Assembly: GCF_902859735.1 (NCBI RefSeq) | Contig: NZ_CADIJY010000001.1 | Location: 434,001-498,000 of the forward strand | From: Achromobacter aegrifaciens | GTDB lineage: Bacteria; Pseudomonadota; Gammaproteobacteria; Burkholderiales; Burkholderiaceae_B | Direction: 5' to 3' | DNA length: 64,000 nt | Part shown: positions 11,144-22,500 of the stretch, in pieces | Layout of the letters: every line of letters starts with the position of its first letter | How positions within the stretch are numbered: the stretch's first letter is position 1 | The notes under the pieces: model-generated | The model's database searches: none | What the model was told of the DNA's origin: nothing | What the model saw: the letters and a program-made list of their open reading frames with translations, nothing else | Position numbers and translations under genes: made by a program

Positions 11144-11560
11144 ATGCAAGCTCCCCGTCCCGATCTGGAAGCCGTTCTTTCTTCCCTCACTCCCCGCGAA
11201 CGGCAAATCGTCACCTATGTGGCCGCCGGCCGCCCCAATAAAGTCATCGCCATAGACCTGGGCATTTCGCTGCGCACGGTCGAGGCCCACCGCTCCCGCA
11301 TCTTCACCAAGCTGCAAGTGCGCAACGCCATGCAACTGGCGTGCCGGCTGTGCGAGCACGGCCGTTCCGGCGCCTCGCCCGTGCCTGGGGCGGCTGGGCC
11401 GGACCGCCGGCATGCGCTGGTTTCCATGCCCCCGCCCGGCAGCGTCAGTCCGAGCTATGTGCTGCATGAGCCGCCGACGCCAGCGTACAGCCCATGCCTG
11501 GCAAGTCCCGCTGCACGCCGTTCCGATCTTGGCGCCGACCCAGACAGCCAGGCCGGGTAG
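11144..11560 (+). CDS. Small LuxR/FixJ-type HTH protein without a receiver domain
   Basis: 138 residues. Residues about 8-72 are a complete LuxR-type DNA-binding domain: LTPRERQIVTYVAAGRPNK, then IAIDLGISLRTVEAHRSRI and FTKLQVRNAMQLA. No receiver or ligand-binding domain precedes it. The remaining 65 residues are proline- and serine-rich and probably disordered. ATG at 11144 is preferred; a TTG at 11126 would add six residues. No clear ribosome binding site is seen. It may be a free-standing regulator or the remnant of a FixJ-like response regulator. The target is unknown. Confidence 0.75.
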   Translation: MQAPRPDLEAVLSSLTPRERQIVTYVAAGRPNKVIAIDLGISLRTVEAHRSRIFTKLQVRNAMQLACRLCEHGRSGASPVPGAAGPDRRHALVSMPPPGSVSPSYVLHEPPTPAYSPCLASPAARRSDLGADPDSQAG

Positions 11561-11570
11561 TCCAAAAGCA

Positions 11571-11605
11571 CCGGGCCCGGCGAACGTGATGTTCGTCGGG
11601 CCCGG
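11571..11605 (-). terminator. Hairpin terminator between the LuxR-type gene and the lipoprotein gene
   Basis: 15-bp arms (11571-11585 and 11591-11605) with one wobble pair and a 5-base loop. On the minus strand the hairpin is followed by TGCTTTTGG, so it can end transcripts of the lipoprotein gene. It also lies just past the plus-strand gene and may act both ways. Confidence 0.6.
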
Positions 11606-11651
11606 GTAGGAAGGCTGCGCAGGCGGCGTACTCAATAGCCGCCGGAGGGCC

Positions 11652-12440
11652 TCAAGGACACTGGGGCGCGGCCGCCTTGGCCAATTCGTCGATCGGGTCC
11701 AGATCAGGCTGGCGGGTCAGGTTGTAGTTCAGGTTGGGCGTCTGGCCGTCAATGGAGCGCACGCGCAGCACGTTGTTGGCAGCCACTACGAATTCCGCGC
11801 GGCCATTGCCCTTGCTGTCCATCAGGATGACGCGCGGCGGGCGCTCGTCGGTGGCATCCCAGCAGCCTTGCTCGGTAACCGGCGGGCCTTTCTTGGGATC
11901 GTTTTCCAGGTAGGCCACGCGGCCGCGCCAACGGCCATTGGGCGCCAGCGTAAGCGTCACGCGCTGTGCGGTGCACTGCATGGCGGGCGAGAAGCACGGC
12001 AGGGTGCCCATGTAGGTCTGCGGCTGCGGCACCAGGCTCTGCACGGCCGGATTGGGCGCGCTGGGATTTGCCGGGCTGGCGGCGGCCGGCGCGCTTGCGG
12101 CGGATGCCGAGGTGGTGTGTTCGGTGTCTGCCGGGACTGCCTGGCCGTCTTCCGTGGTCTGACCGCCGGCGGCGGCCTGGGCGGCCTGATTCTGGTTCTT
12201 GCGGGGGGCATCCGGCTTGAGCGCGATCTGCACTTGCGACGGCGCACGGATGACGCTGCGATATCCCGCGCCCGACCCCTGGTACTGGGCGTCGGTCACG
12301 GTGCTTTCGGCGGGAGGGTCGTAGTAGCCTTCGGTTTTCTGTTGGGCACAGCCAGCTGCGCCCAATGCGGTGCCTGCGAGCAGCAGCCCCATGACGCTGA
12401 GTTTGCGGGAGCGGGTACCGATTTCTACGCGCGCGGTCAT
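11652..12440 (-). CDS. NlpE-like lipoprotein
   Basis: 262 residues. An N-terminal signal peptide ends in the lipobox LGAAGC, so the mature protein should be a lipoprotein starting at the cysteine near residue 31. An Ala/Pro/Gln-rich linker (residues about 75-135) leads to a C-terminal domain with GTLPCFSPAMQC and VTLTLAPNGRWRGRVAYLEND. This resembles the NlpE N-terminal domain, which has a CxxC-like pair and an L-T-L beta strand. NlpE senses envelope and surface-contact stress in enterobacteria; that role here is only inferred. It is a single gene, divergent from the prepilin peptidase gene, with a hairpin after its stop. Confidence 0.72.
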   Translation of the reverse strand: MTARVEIGTRSRKLSVMGLLLAGTALGAAGCAQQKTEGYYDPPAESTVTDAQYQGSGAGYRSVIRAPSQVQIALKPDAPRKNQNQAAQAAAGGQTTEDGQAVPADTEHTTSASAASAPAAASPANPSAPNPAVQSLVPQPQTYMGTLPCFSPAMQCTAQRVTLTLAPNGRWRGRVAYLENDPKKGPPVTEQGCWDATDERPPRVILMDSKGNGRAEFVVAANNVLRVRSIDGQTPNLNYNLTRQPDLDPIDELAKAAAPQCP

Positions 12441-12634
12441 GGCAGCTTATCCGTGTGGTGAGTCTGTCTCCGATTTTACGCACTTATGCGAAGATTCGAT
12501 ACGTTCCCCTTAGCCGCACTTGGGCATCCTCAACACTTTATGCACTATTTACGACACGGCCGCCGCCAGCCTGCCCCGCGCACTATCGCCAGCTCCTGGC
12601 GTGGCGCCGTTGCGGCCCAGTGCCGCGCGTGTGG

Positions 12635-13492
12635 ATGACGGCGATGCGGCATGTCTTCGATCTGCCTCTGGGCCTGTTCATCGGCCTGGCGGCGCTGGCG
12701 GGTTTGTTCGTCGGCAACTGGCTGACGGTGCTGACCCACCGGCTGCCACGCATGATGGAGCAGGAATGGCAGGCGCACTGCCAGGAAGCCTCGGGCAAGC
12801 CGCTTGCGGCGGGGCGCTATGGCCTGTGGTCGCCGGCATCGCACTGCCCCGCCTGCGACACCCCCGTGGCGGGCTGGCGGCGGCTGCCGCTGCTGGGTTG
12901 GCTGCTGTTGCGGGGTCGCTGCGGCGCTTGCGGCGTGGCCATCGGGTGGCGCTACCCGGCCATCGAACTGCTGACCTGCGCGCTGTTCGCTGCATGCGCC
13001 TGGCGGTTCGGCGCCACGCCGCTGGCGCTGTCCGCCATGGGCTTGTCGGCCATGCTGGTGGCGCTGGCCTGGATCGACTTCGAGTCCACACTGCTGCCCG
13101 ACGCATTGACCCAGCCGCTGCTCTGGGCCGGGCTGCTGGTCAATCTGTTCGATGCCTATGCCAGCCTGCAGATGGCGGTGGTGGGGGCGGTGGCGGGCTA
13201 CGTCTTCCTGTGGGTTATCTTTCATGTGTTCCGCCTGCTGACGGGGCGCGAGGGCATGGGCTATGGTGATTTCAAACTGCTCGCCGCGCTGGGCGCATGG
13301 TTTGGCGTGGAAGCCCTGCCGACGCTGCTGCTGAGCGCATCGTTGCTGGGCGTGCTGATCGGCGGCGCGCTGACCTTGAGCGGCCGCGCCAGCCGCGGGC
13401 AGCCGTTGCCCTTTGGTCCCTATCTTGCGCTGGCGGGCGTCGTGACGCTGCTGGTGGGCGGCGAGCACGGCTTGGGGCAGTTTTTGCAATAG
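12635..13492 (+). CDS. pilD: Type 4 prepilin leader peptidase / N-methyltransferase
   Basis: 285 residues, about seven to eight membrane segments. After the first segment comes the cytoplasmic zinc-binding region CPACDTP...GRCGACG (two CxxC pairs). The two catalytic aspartates are in WIDFE and GYGDFK. The enzyme cleaves the leader of type IV pilins or type II secretion pseudopilins and methylates the new N-terminus at the inner membrane. ATG at 12635 is preferred because upstream in-frame sequence does not resemble the family; 12644 is also possible. pilB and pilC are not adjacent. coaE follows 31 bases later. Confidence 0.93.
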   Translation: MTAMRHVFDLPLGLFIGLAALAGLFVGNWLTVLTHRLPRMMEQEWQAHCQEASGKPLAAGRYGLWSPASHCPACDTPVAGWRRLPLLGWLLLRGRCGACGVAIGWRYPAIELLTCALFAACAWRFGATPLALSAMGLSAMLVALAWIDFESTLLPDALTQPLLWAGLLVNLFDAYASLQMAVVGAVAGYVFLWVIFHVFRLLTGREGMGYGDFKLLAALGAWFGVEALPTLLLSASLLGVLIGGALTLSGRASRGQPLPFGPYLALAGVVTLLVGGEHGLGQFLQ

Positions 13493-13523
13493 GGCGGTTC
13501 ATGTCCTCCATGGGATGGGCGGT

Positions 13524-14153
13524 ATGTTGAAGATAGGTCTGACGGGCGGCATCGGATCGGGCAAGACCCGGGTGGCGGACATGCTCGCAGAGTGGGGTGC
13601 GACGCTGGTCGATACCGACGAGATCGCGCGTGAGCTGACCGCCGCGGGCGGTGCTGCCATGCCTGCGATAGAACGCGAGTTCGGCCCGCGGGCATTGACG
13701 CCGGACGGGGCGCTGGACCGCGCGTGGATGCGGGATCAGGCGTTCTCGGATCCGCAGGTGCGCTTGCGGCTGGAGGCCGTGCTGCATCCCGCCATCGGGC
13801 AGGAGACCGAGCGCCAGGCCGCGGCTGCGACCGGTGCGTATCTGGTCTTCGTGGTGCCGCTGCTGGTTGAATCGTTGCCGCGTTGGCGCTCGCGCCTGGA
13901 CCGCATCTGCGTGGTGGATTGCGACCCGGAGACGCAGGTGGCGCGGGTGCGCCAACGCAGCGGGCTGACGGAGCCTGCCATACGGCGTATCATGGCGGCA
14001 CAGGCTGCGCGGGCAAGCCGTCTGGAAGTCGCCGACGACGTCATCGTCAATGACGCAGGCACTACGCCGGAACAACTGCGCGCGCAGGCGAAGATCCTGC
14101 ATGACCGCTGGCTGGCGCTGGCGAGCACGACGGGCCGGCAAGCTCCGCGCTAG
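13524..14153 (+). CDS. coaE: Dephospho-CoA kinase
   Basis: 209 residues. The P-loop GLTGGIGSGKT is at residues 5-15, followed by VDTDEIARELTAAGG (substrate lid), LHPAIGQE and VFVVPLLVES, as in the family. It adds the last phosphate in coenzyme A synthesis, using ATP in the cytoplasm. ATG at 13524 is preferred over 13515 since it places the P-loop at the standard distance. It sits between prepilin peptidase and zapD, a common proteobacterial order. Confidence 0.96.
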   Translation: MLKIGLTGGIGSGKTRVADMLAEWGATLVDTDEIARELTAAGGAAMPAIEREFGPRALTPDGALDRAWMRDQAFSDPQVRLRLEAVLHPAIGQETERQAAAATGAYLVFVVPLLVESLPRWRSRLDRICVVDCDPETQVARVRQRSGLTEPAIRRIMAAQAARASRLEVADDVIVNDAGTTPEQLRAQAKILHDRWLALASTTGRQAPR

Positions 14154-14214
14154 GCCGGCACCCCTGAATAACATTGGCCCAGCCGGCCAAACACAGATGG
14201 GCCTGTAAAGAAGC

Positions 14215-14967
14215 GTGATCGTTTACGAATACCCCTTCAATGAGCGCATCCGCGCTTATCTGCGGCTGGAATACCTGTTCGACAGGCTGTTCTTCTTTGC
14301 CCGCGAGGGGGACTCGCGCCTGCATCAGGTCGCCGTCACCTCCCTGTTCGACCTGCTCGATGCCTGCGAACGCACCGATGTAAAAGGCGCGGTCCTGCAA
14401 GACCTGGAACGCCAGCGCATGGCGCTGGTCGGGCTGCGCGATCATCCCGGCGTTGCACAGGATGCGCTTGAAGCCATGCTGCGCGAAATGGAAAAGGTGA
14501 CCACGGCGCTGGCCGCGCCTGGCAAGACCGGCCAGTCCCTGCGCGAAAACGAATGGCTGACCAGCCTGCGCGGACGCCTGTCGGTGCCGGGCAGCGCCAC
14601 GCAGGTCGACATGCCCTCGTATTTCGCCTGGCAGAACAAATCCGAGGCCGCCCGCTGCGCCGACCTGCAGGCCTGGGTGGCACCCTTCATTCCTTTGTAT
14701 GACGGCCTGACCCTGGCCCTGCGCCTGCTGCGCGAATCGGGCCGCAAGTCGGACATCGTGGGCGAGCAGGGCGCCTACCAGCAGATGCTGGGCGGCAAGC
14801 AGTTCCAGCTGCTGCGGGTCTGGCTGGACCCCGCCCAGGGCGTATTTCCCGAGATCAGTGCCAATAAGTACATGATCTGGATACGTTTTTCCACCCAGGA
14901 CGGCGAATTCAAGCCCCAGCAGGTCGCCCGCGACGTCCCCTTCCAGATGACGCTCTGCACCTCATAG
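14215..14967 (+). CDS. zapD: Cell division protein ZapD
   Basis: 250 residues beginning MIVYEYPFNERIRAYLRLE, the diagnostic start of the ZapD/YacF family. FDLLDACERTDVKGAVLQ, WLTSLRGRL and the C-terminal KYMIWIRF beta strand are also present. ZapD binds the C-terminal tail of FtsZ and bundles filaments at the Z-ring. The start is GTG. In most relatives yacG follows zapD; here no CxxC zinc protein is seen downstream, and a hairpin and then an RND operon follow. Confidence 0.94.
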   Translation: MIVYEYPFNERIRAYLRLEYLFDRLFFFAREGDSRLHQVAVTSLFDLLDACERTDVKGAVLQDLERQRMALVGLRDHPGVAQDALEAMLREMEKVTTALAAPGKTGQSLRENEWLTSLRGRLSVPGSATQVDMPSYFAWQNKSEAARCADLQAWVAPFIPLYDGLTLALRLLRESGRKSDIVGEQGAYQQMLGGKQFQLLRVWLDPAQGVFPEISANKYMIWIRFSTQDGEFKPQQVARDVPFQMTLCTS

Positions 14968-14970
14968 GAT

Positions 14971-15005
14971 GGGTGGAGCGCGAGCATCCTCGCGCAACTC
15001 CGCCC
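14971..15005 (+). terminator. Hairpin after zapD
   Basis: Arms at 14971-14984 and 14989-15005 pair with a two-base bulge and one wobble around a CATC loop. No T-run follows. A GGATGGGT start and an AACCCACC at about 15022-15029 frame it, which resembles repeats I associate with this bacterial group. It may be a terminator or a dispersed repeat. Confidence 0.45.
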
Positions 15006-15200
15006 GTTGTCCGACGCGCGTAACCCACCAAGCAGCGCTTGAATGGGGCAAGGCGGACCAAGCCTGCGGGACCAGGCGGCCCACTTTGCCTTCCGCCCAG
15101 ATTCCTGTTGCTCCCAGTTTCAACCAGGGATCGCGGCGCTGGAAACCGGGACGGTCTGGTACACAATACGGCTTTCCTCCGCCCGTGCCGGAACTGTTCC

Positions 15201-16475
15201 ATGCCTGATAGCCGTCCCGTATCTCCGCCCACCCGTTGGACCCGCCGCCGCCTGCTTGGGCTGGCGCTGGTATTGCTCGTTGTGGCGGGCATAGCCTGGC
15301 TGGTGCTGCGGCCCGCGGCCAAGCCGGGCGGGGCGGGCGCCCCGGGGGGGCGTCCCGGCGGCCGGCCGCCAGCGGGCGCCATGATGACCCCCGCGGTGCC
15401 GGTGCGCATCGCCACGGCCGCCAAGCAGGACATCGATATCTTCCTGAAGTCGCTGGGCACGGTCACCGCCTACAACACCGTTACCGTGCGCAGCCGGGTC
15501 AGCGGCGAACTGGTGGAAGTGGCCTTCCAGGAGGGCCAGCAAGTGAAGGCCGGCGACCTGTTGGCGCAGGTGGACCCGCGGGCGTTCCAGGTGGCCCTGG
15601 ACCAGGCGCGCGGCACGCAGATGCAGAACCTGGCCCAGCTGGAGAACGCCCGGCGCGACCTGCAGCGTTATCAGGCGCTGTACAAGCAGGACTCGATCGC
15701 CAAGCAGCAGGTCGACACGCAGGCCGCCCTGGTGCGGCAGTACGAAGGCACCGTCAAGAGCGACCAGGCCAACGTGGACAACGCCCGCCTGCAACTGGAA
15801 TACGCGCGTATCACCGCGCCCATCAGCGGCCGTTTGGGCTTGCGCCAGGTGGACCGCGGCAATCTGGTGTCCAGCTCGGACACCAACGGACTGGTGGTGA
15901 TCACCCAGACCCAGCCGATTTCCGTGGTGTTCACGCTGCCCGAGACCCAGCTGCCCGAAGTGCGCGCCGAGATCGCCGCCGGCAAGACGCTGGCGGTGGA
16001 TGCCTATGACCGCGCCGACACCCGGCGCATCGCCACGGGCCAGCTGGAAACGATGGACAACCAGATCGACGTCACCACCGGCACCCTGAAGCTGAAGGCG
16101 CGTTTTGAAAACGCCGACGACGCGCTTTTTCCCAACCAGTTCGTCAACGTGCGCCTGCACGTGCTCACGCGCAAGGACGTGACCGCGATCCCCACCGCCG
16201 CCATCCAGCAAGGCTCGGCCGGCGCCTTCGTGTTCCTGGTGCAGCAGGACAACACCGTGCAGGTGCGCCAGCTGAAGCTGGGCGCCGTCAACAACGGCAT
16301 GGTGGCCGTCAACGAAGGCCTGCAGCCCGGCGACCGGGTGGTCGTCGAAGGCACCGACCGTCTGCGCGCGGGCGCCAAGGTGGAAGTGGTGGGCGGCTCG
16401 GACGTGATCCCCGCCACCCGCGACAAGACCCTGGGCGCGGGCGCGCCGGCCGGCACCACGCCGCCGTCGAAGTAA
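15201..16475 (+). CDS. mdtA: RND efflux periplasmic adaptor subunit (MdtA/MuxA type)
   Basis: 424 residues. One N-terminal membrane segment ([19 protein letters not shown]) is followed by a Gly/Pro-rich linker. The lipoyl-like half-motifs are [24 protein letters not shown] and the matching [18 protein letters not shown], either side of a coiled-coil hairpin (about residues 125-200). Beta-barrel and membrane-proximal domains follow. The adaptor links the inner-membrane pump to the outer-membrane channel. ATG at 15201 starts just before the membrane segment. It is the first of four tightly linked efflux genes. Confidence 0.92.
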   Translation: MPDSRPVSPPTRWTRRRLLGLALVLLVVAGIAWLVLRPAAKPGGAGAPGGRPGGRPPAGAMMTPAVPVRIATAAKQDIDIFLKSLGTVTAYNTVTVRSRVSGELVEVAFQEGQQVKAGDLLAQVDPRAFQVALDQARGTQMQNLAQLENARRDLQRYQALYKQDSIAKQQVDTQAALVRQYEGTVKSDQANVDNARLQLEYARITAPISGRLGLRQVDRGNLVSSSDTNGLVVITQTQPISVVFTLPETQLPEVRAEIAAGKTLAVDAYDRADTRRIATGQLETMDNQIDVTTGTLKLKARFENADDALFPNQFVNVRLHVLTRKDVTAIPTAAIQQGSAGAFVFLVQQDNTVQVRQLKLGAVNNGMVAVNEGLQPGDRVVVEGTDRLRAGAKVEVVGGSDVIPATRDKTLGAGAPAGTTPPSK

Positions 16476-16488
16476 GCCGGGAAACATC

Positions 16489-19400
16489 GTGAGCCCGTCG
16501 CGCCTGTTCATCCTGCGTCCGGTAGCCACCACGCTGTCGATGGTGGCGATCCTGATCGCCGGTTTCATCGCCTACCGGCTGCTGCCCGTTTCGGCCCTGC
16601 CGGAAGTGGACTATCCGACGATCCAGGTGGTGACGCTGTACCCCGGCGCCAGTCCCGATGTGATGACTTCGCTGGTGACGTCGCCACTGGAACGGCAGTT
16701 CGGACAGATGCCGGGCCTGAACCAGATGTCGTCCACCAGTTCGGGCGGGGCCTCGGTCATCACGCTGCAGTTCAATTTGACGCTGCCCCTGGACGTGGCC
16801 GAACAGCAGGTGCAGGCGGCGATCAACGCCGCTTCGAACCTGCTGCCCAGCGACCTGCCGGTTCCGCCGACCTACAACAAGGTGAACCCGGCGGATGCGG
16901 CGGTGCTGACGCTGGCGATCACGTCCCCCACCATGCCCTTGCCGCAGGTGCGCGACCTGGTGGATACGCGGGTGGCGCAGAAGCTGTCGCAGATTCCCGG
17001 CGTGGGCCTGGTCAGCGTGGCGGGCGGCCAGCGTCCGGCGGTGCGGGTACAGGTCAATCCGCAGGCGCTGGCGGCCAACGGCCTGTCGCTGTCGGACCTG
17101 CGCACGGCCATCGTTGGCGCCAACGTCAACCAGCCGAAGGGCAATCTGGACGGACCGCAGCGGTCCACCACCATCAACGCCAACGATCAGCTCAAGACGC
17201 CCACCGACTACAACGACCTGATCATCGCCTACAAGAACAATGCGCCGCTGCGCCTGTCCGACGTGGCGCGCGCCGTCGAAGGCGCCGAGGACACGCGCCA
17301 GGCGGCCTGGGCCGGCGACAAGCCCGCCATCCTCCTGAACATCCAGCGCCAGCCGGGCGCCAACGTGATCGACGTGGTCAACCGGATCCAGGCGCTGCTG
17401 CCCCAGCTGCGCGCCGCCTTGCCCGCGACCCTGGACGTGAGCGTGGTGTCCGACCGCACCCAGACCATCCGCGATTCGGTGGCCGACGTGCAGTTCGAGA
17501 TGATGCTGGCCGTGGCCCTGGTGGTCATGGTGACCTTCGTGTTCCTGCGCAGCCTGACGGCGACGCTGATCCCCAGCGTGGTGGTGCCGCTGTCTCTGGT
17601 GGGCACCTTCGGCATCATGTACCTGGCCGGCTTCTCCATCAACAACCTGACCTTGATGGCGCTGACCATCGCCACCGGCTTCGTGGTGGACGACGCCATC
17701 GTCATGATCGAGAACATCGCCCGCCACATCGAGGAAGGCGAGACGCCGCTGCAAGCCGCGCTCAAGGGCGCCTCGCAGATCGGCTTCACGCTGATCTCGC
17801 TGACCTTTTCGCTGATCGCCGTGCTGATCCCGCTGCTCTTCATGACCGAAGTGGTGGGGCGGCTGTTCCGCGAGTTCGCCATCACGCTGGCCGTTTCCAT
17901 CCTGATATCGCTGGTGGTGTCGCTGACGCTGACGCCCATGATGTGCGCGCGCCTCTTGCGCGCCGAATCCGAGCAGAAGCACGGCCGCTTCCATCAGGTT
18001 ACGGGCGCCTTCATCGACCGCGTGATCGCCGGCTACGACCGCTGGCTGCAGGTCGTGCTGCGCCATCAGCCGCTGACGCTGCTGGTGGCGCTGGCAACCT
18101 TCGCGCTGACCGTGTTGCTGTACCTGGTGATCCCCAAGGGCTTCTTCCCGCAGCAGGACACCGGCCTGATCCAGGCCATCACCCAGGCGCCGCAATCGAT
18201 TTCCTTCCCCGCCATGGCGGAGCGCCAGCGCGAGGCCGCGCGCCTGGTGCTGGAAGATCCCGACGTGCAGGCCGTATCGTCCTTCATCGGCGTGGACGGC
18301 AGCAACGCCACGCTCAGCGCCGGACGCATGCAGATCGCGCTCAAGCCGCAAGCCGAGCGCAACGGCGACCTGCGCACGGTGATGGGACGCCTGGAGCAGG
18401 CGCTGGCCAAGCAGGATGGCCTGACCGTCTACATGCAGCCGGTGCAGGACCTGACCATCGAGGACCGCGTGAGCCGCACGCAGTACCAGATGACGCTGTC
18501 CAATCCCGACCTGAAGGTGCTGAGCGAATGGACGCCCAAGCTGGTGAACCGCCTGCGCCAGGTGCCGGGCCTGAAGGACGTGACCGACGACCTGCAGGAC
18601 GATGGCCTGCAGACCTGGGTCGAGATCGACCGCGACGCCGCGTCGCGGCTGGGCATCACGGCGGCGGTAATTGACGAGGCGCTCTACAACGCCTTCGGCC
18701 AGCGGCTGATTTCCACCATCTTCACGCAATCCAACCAGTACCGCGTGGTGCTGGAGGTCGAGCCGCAGTTCCAGGTGACGCCGGCCTCGCTGGGCCAGAT
18801 CCACGTGCCTACCTCGACCGGGGCGCAGGTGCCGCTGTCGTCAGTGGCGCATATCAGCGAAGGCAAGACGGTGCTGGCGGTGAACCGGCTGGACCAGTTC
18901 CCGATGGTGACGGTGTCCTTCAACCTGGCGCCGGGCGCGTCCTTGTCCGGCGCGGTGGAGGACATCATCGCGGCCGAGGCCGACATCGGTTTGCCCACCG
19001 GCGTCGAGACGCGCTTCCAGGGCGCGGCGCTGGCGTTCCAGAATTCGCTGTCCAGCACCTTGTGGCTGATCCTGGCCGCCATCGTGACGATGTACATCGT
19101 GCTGGGCGTGCTGTACGAAAGCTACATCCATCCCATCACCATCCTGTCGACGCTGCCCTCGGCCGGCGTGGGGGCGCTGCTGGCCTTGCTGATCAGTGGC
19201 ACCGAGCTGGACATGATAGGGATCATCGGCATCATCCTCTTGATCGGCATCGTCAAGAAGAACGCCATCATGATGATCGACTTCGCGCTGGACGCGGAGC
19301 GCAAGCGCGGGCTGAGTCCGCGCGCGGCCATCCATGAGGCGGCGCTGCTGCGCTTTCGGCCCATCCTGATGACCACGCTGGCCGCCCTGTTCGGCGCGCT

Positions 19401-19587
19401 GCCGCTGATGCTGTCCACCGGCACGGGTGCGGAGCTGCGCCAGCCGCTGGGCCTGGTGATGGTGGGCGGGCTGCTGCTGTCGCAGGTGCTGACGCTGTTC
19501 ACCACGCCGGTAATCTATCTGATGTTCGACCGCATGTCGCGCCGCTGGCGCGGGGTGGATCAGGCGCCGGCGGGGGATGCGTCATGA
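16489..19587 (+). CDS. mdtB: RND multidrug efflux permease, MdtB/MuxB type
   Basis: 1032 residues, full RND length with two six-helix halves and two large periplasmic loops. [15 protein letters not shown] starts helix 1, and [12 protein letters not shown] in helix 4 carries the double aspartate of the proton relay. [15 protein letters not shown] is the matching C-terminal motif. MdtB and MdtC form a mixed trimer that pumps drugs, bile salts or similar compounds using the proton gradient. The GTG start is 13 bases after mdtA. The last four bases overlap mdtC (ATGA). Confidence 0.94.
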   Translation: MSPSRLFILRPVATTLSMVAILIAGFIAYRLLPVSALPEVDYPTIQVVTLYPGASPDVMTSLVTSPLERQFGQMPGLNQMSSTSSGGASVITLQFNLTLPLDVAEQQVQAAINAASNLLPSDLPVPPTYNKVNPADAAVLTLAITSPTMPLPQVRDLVDTRVAQKLSQIPGVGLVSVAGGQRPAVRVQVNPQALAANGLSLSDLRTAIVGANVNQPKGNLDGPQRSTTINANDQLKTPTDYNDLIIAYKNNAPLRLSDVARAVEGAEDTRQAAWAGDKPAILLNIQRQPGANVIDVVNRIQALLPQLRAALPATLDVSVVSDRTQTIRDSVADVQFEMMLAVALVVMVTFVFLRSLTATLIPSVVVPLSLVGTFGIMYLAGFSINNLTLMALTIATGFVVDDAIVMIENIARHIEEGETPLQAALKGASQIGFTLISLTFSLIAVLIPLLFMTEVVGRLFREFAITLAVSILISLVVSLTLTPMMCARLLRAESEQKHGRFHQVTGAFIDRVIAGYDRWLQVVLRHQPLTLLVALATFALTVLLYLVIPKGFFPQQDTGLIQAITQAPQSISFPAMAERQREAARLVLEDPDVQAVSSFIGVDGSNATLSAGRMQIALKPQAERNGDLRTVMGRLEQALAKQDGLTVYMQPVQDLTIEDRVSRTQYQMTLSNPDLKVLSEWTPKLVNRLRQVPGLKDVTDDLQDDGLQTWVEIDRDAASRLGITAAVIDEALYNAFGQRLISTIFTQSNQYRVVLEVEPQFQVTPASLGQIHVPTSTGAQVPLSSVAHISEGKTVLAVNRLDQFPMVTVSFNLAPGASLSGAVEDIIAAEADIGLPTGVETRFQGAALAFQNSLSSTLWLILAAIVTMYIVLGVLYESYIHPITILSTLPSAGVGALLALLISGTELDMIGIIGIILLIGIVKKNAIMMIDFALDAERKRGLSPRAAIHEAALLRFRPILMTTLAALFGALPLMLSTGTGAELRQPLGLVMVGGLLLSQVLTLFTTPVIYLMFDRMSRRWRGVDQAPAGDAS

Positions 19588-22500
19588 TCCTGTCAGCACC
19601 CTTCATCGTCCGGCCGGTGGCGACCACGCTGCTGAGCCTGGCGGTCGTGCTGGCGGGCTTGCTGTCATTCTTCCTCTTGCCGGTGGCGCCGCTGCCGCAG
19701 GTGGATATCCCTACCATTTCGGTGTCGGCCAGCCTGCCGGGCGCCAGCCCGGAGACCATGGCGTCCAGCGTGGCCACGCCGCTGGAGCGCTCGCTGGGCA
19801 GCATCGCCGGCGTGACCGAGATGACTTCCAGCAGCTCGCAGGGCTCCACCCGCATCACGCTGCAATTCGATCTGTCGCGCGACATCAACGGCGCGGCCCG
19901 CGACGTGCAGGCCGCCATCAACGCGGCGCGTTCGCTCCTGCCGACCAGCCTGCGCAGCAACCCGACGTATCACAAGTCGAATCCGTCCGACGCGCCCATC
20001 ATGACCCTGGCGCTGACGTCCGACACGCTCAGCCAGGGCCAGCTCTACGACATCGCGTCGACCATCGTGGCGCAGAAGCTGTCGCAGGTGGATGGCGTGG
20101 GCGAGGTGACGGTGGGCGGCAGTTCGCTGCCGGCGGTGCGCGTTACCGTGCTGCCGGGGGCGCTGGCCAACCGCGGCGTCTCGCTGGACCAATTGCGCAC
20201 CACGCTGGCCAACGCCAATGCCAATCGCCCCAAGGGCGTGCTGGAGAATGACCGCTACCACTGGCAGATCATGGCCAGCGACCAGCTCAGCCGCGCCGAG
20301 CAATACCGGCCGCTGATCGTCGCCTGGAAGGACGGCGCGCCGGTGCGCGTGTCCGACGTGGCCCGCGTGGAAGACTCGGTCGAAGACCTGTACCAGACCG
20401 GTTTCTTCAATGAACGCAAGGCCATCCTGATGATCGTGCGGCGCCAGGCCGACGCCAACATCATCGAAACCGTGGACGCGGTGCGCGCCCAGTTGCCCAT
20501 CCTGCAGGCCCTGATGCCGGCGGACGCGCACATGACGGTGGCGCAGGACCGCACGCCCAGCATCCGCGCCTCGCTGCACGAGGCCGAGCTGACCCTGATC
20601 ATCGCGGTGGGCCTGGTGGTGCTGGTGGTGCTGCTGTTCCTGCGGCGCTGGCGCGCGGCCATCATTCCCAGCGTGGCGGTGCCGGTGTCGCTGATCGGCA
20701 CCTTCTGCATCATGTACCTCAGCGGCTTCACGCTGAACACCATTTCGCTGATGGCGCTGATCGTGGCGACCGGCTTCGTGGTGGATGACGCCATCGTGGT
20801 GCTGGAGAACATCATGCGCCACGTGGAACGAGGCATGTCGCCCATGCGTGCGGCGCTGCGCGGTTCGCGCGAAGTGGGCTTCACGGTGCTGTCGATGAGC
20901 CTGTCGCTGGTGGCGGTGTTCATCCCCATCCTGCTGATGGGCGGCGTGGTCGGGCGGCTGTTCCGCGAGTTCGCGGTGACGCTGTCGGCCGCCATCATGG
21001 TGTCGCTGGTGGTGTCGCTGACCTTGACGCCCATGATGTGTGCGCGCCTGTTGCGTCAGGAAGCCCCGGAAGAGAAGCCGCCGGGCCGGCTCGCGCGCTG
21101 GTCGGAGCGTGGCTTCGACGCCATGCTGGACGGCTACCGCCGCAGCCTGCGCTGGGCGCTGACGCACAGCCGCCTGATGATGCTGATCCTGGCGGTGGCC
21201 GTGGGCCTGAACGTCTATCTGTACACCGTGGTGCCCAAGGGTTTCTTCCCACAGCAGGACACGGGCCAGCTGCTGGGCTTTTTCCGGGTCGACCAGGGCA
21301 CCTCGTTCCAGGCCACGCTGCCCAAGCTGGAAGCGCTGCGCAAGGTGGTGCTGGCGGATCCGGCCGTGCAGAGCATGACGGGTTACGCGGGCGGACGCGG
21401 CGGCAGCAACAGCAGCTTCATGCAGATCCAGTTAAAGCCCCTGGAAGAGCGCAAGGTCTCGGCGGACGTGGTCATCAACCGGCTGCGCGGCAAGCTGCAG
21501 AACATGCCCGGCGCGCGCATGTTCCTGGTGTCGCAGCAGGACATACGCATCGGCGGGCGCCAGAGCCAGGGCTCTTACGACTACACGCTGATGGCGGGCG
21601 ACCTGCAATTGCTGCGCACCTGGATGCCCAAGGTGCAGCAGGCCATGGCGCAGATCCCCGAGATCACCGACGTGGACACCGACGTCGAGGACAAGGGCCG
21701 CCAGATCAATCTGGTGATCGACCGCGAGGCCGCGACCCGCCTGGGCGTCAGCATGTCCACCATTTCCACGGTGCTGAACAACTCCTTCAGCCAGCGCCAG
21801 GTGTCGGTGATGTACGGGCCGTTGAATCAGTACCATGTGGTGCTGGGCGTGGACCCGAAGTTTGCGCAGGACATCGAATCGCTCAGGCAGGTCCAGGTCA
21901 TCACCGCGGCTGGCGCGCGCGTGCCGCTGTCGGCCTTCACCCGCCTGGAAAACGCCAACGCGCCGCTCAGCGTGCAGCACCAGGGGCTGTTCGTGGCCGA
22001 TACCATCTCGTTCAGCCTGGCGCCCGGCGTGTCGCTGGGCCAGGCCACCAGCGCCATCGATGCGGCGGTGGCACGCATCGGGCTGCCGTCAGACCAGATC
22101 CAGGCCGGCTTCCAGGGCACCGCCGCGGCCCTGCAGCAGACGCTGGCGCAGCAGCCCTGGCTGATCCTGGCGGCGCTGGTCACCATGTACATCGTGCTGG
22201 GCATCCTGTATGAAAGCTTCGTGCATCCCCTGACCATCCTGTCGACCCTGCCGTCGGCCGGTTTGGGCGCGCTGCTGGCACTGCTGCTGGTGCGCTATGA
22301 CTTCACGCTGATTGCGCTGATCGGGGTGTTCCTGCTGATCGGCATCGTCAAGAAGAACGCCATCATGATGGTGGACTTCGCCCTGGACGCCGAGCGCACC
22401 CAGGGGATGAATCCGCGCGAGGCCATTTTCCAGGCGTGCCTGACGCGCTTTCGCCCCATCATGATGACAACCATGGCCGCCATCTTCGGCGCGCTGCCGC

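Noticed and set aside
15039-15200. Upstream extension of the RND adaptor
   Set aside because: No homology to adaptors before the membrane segment; ATG at 15201 fits.
14968-15200. Missing yacG gene after zapD
   Set aside because: No small CxxC...CxxxC zinc protein is encoded here on either strand.
16309-18804. Very long open frame antisense to mdtB
   Set aside because: High GC makes long antisense open frames common; the sense strand encodes a full RND pump with motifs, and the antisense translation is rich in His, Arg and Gln with no motif.
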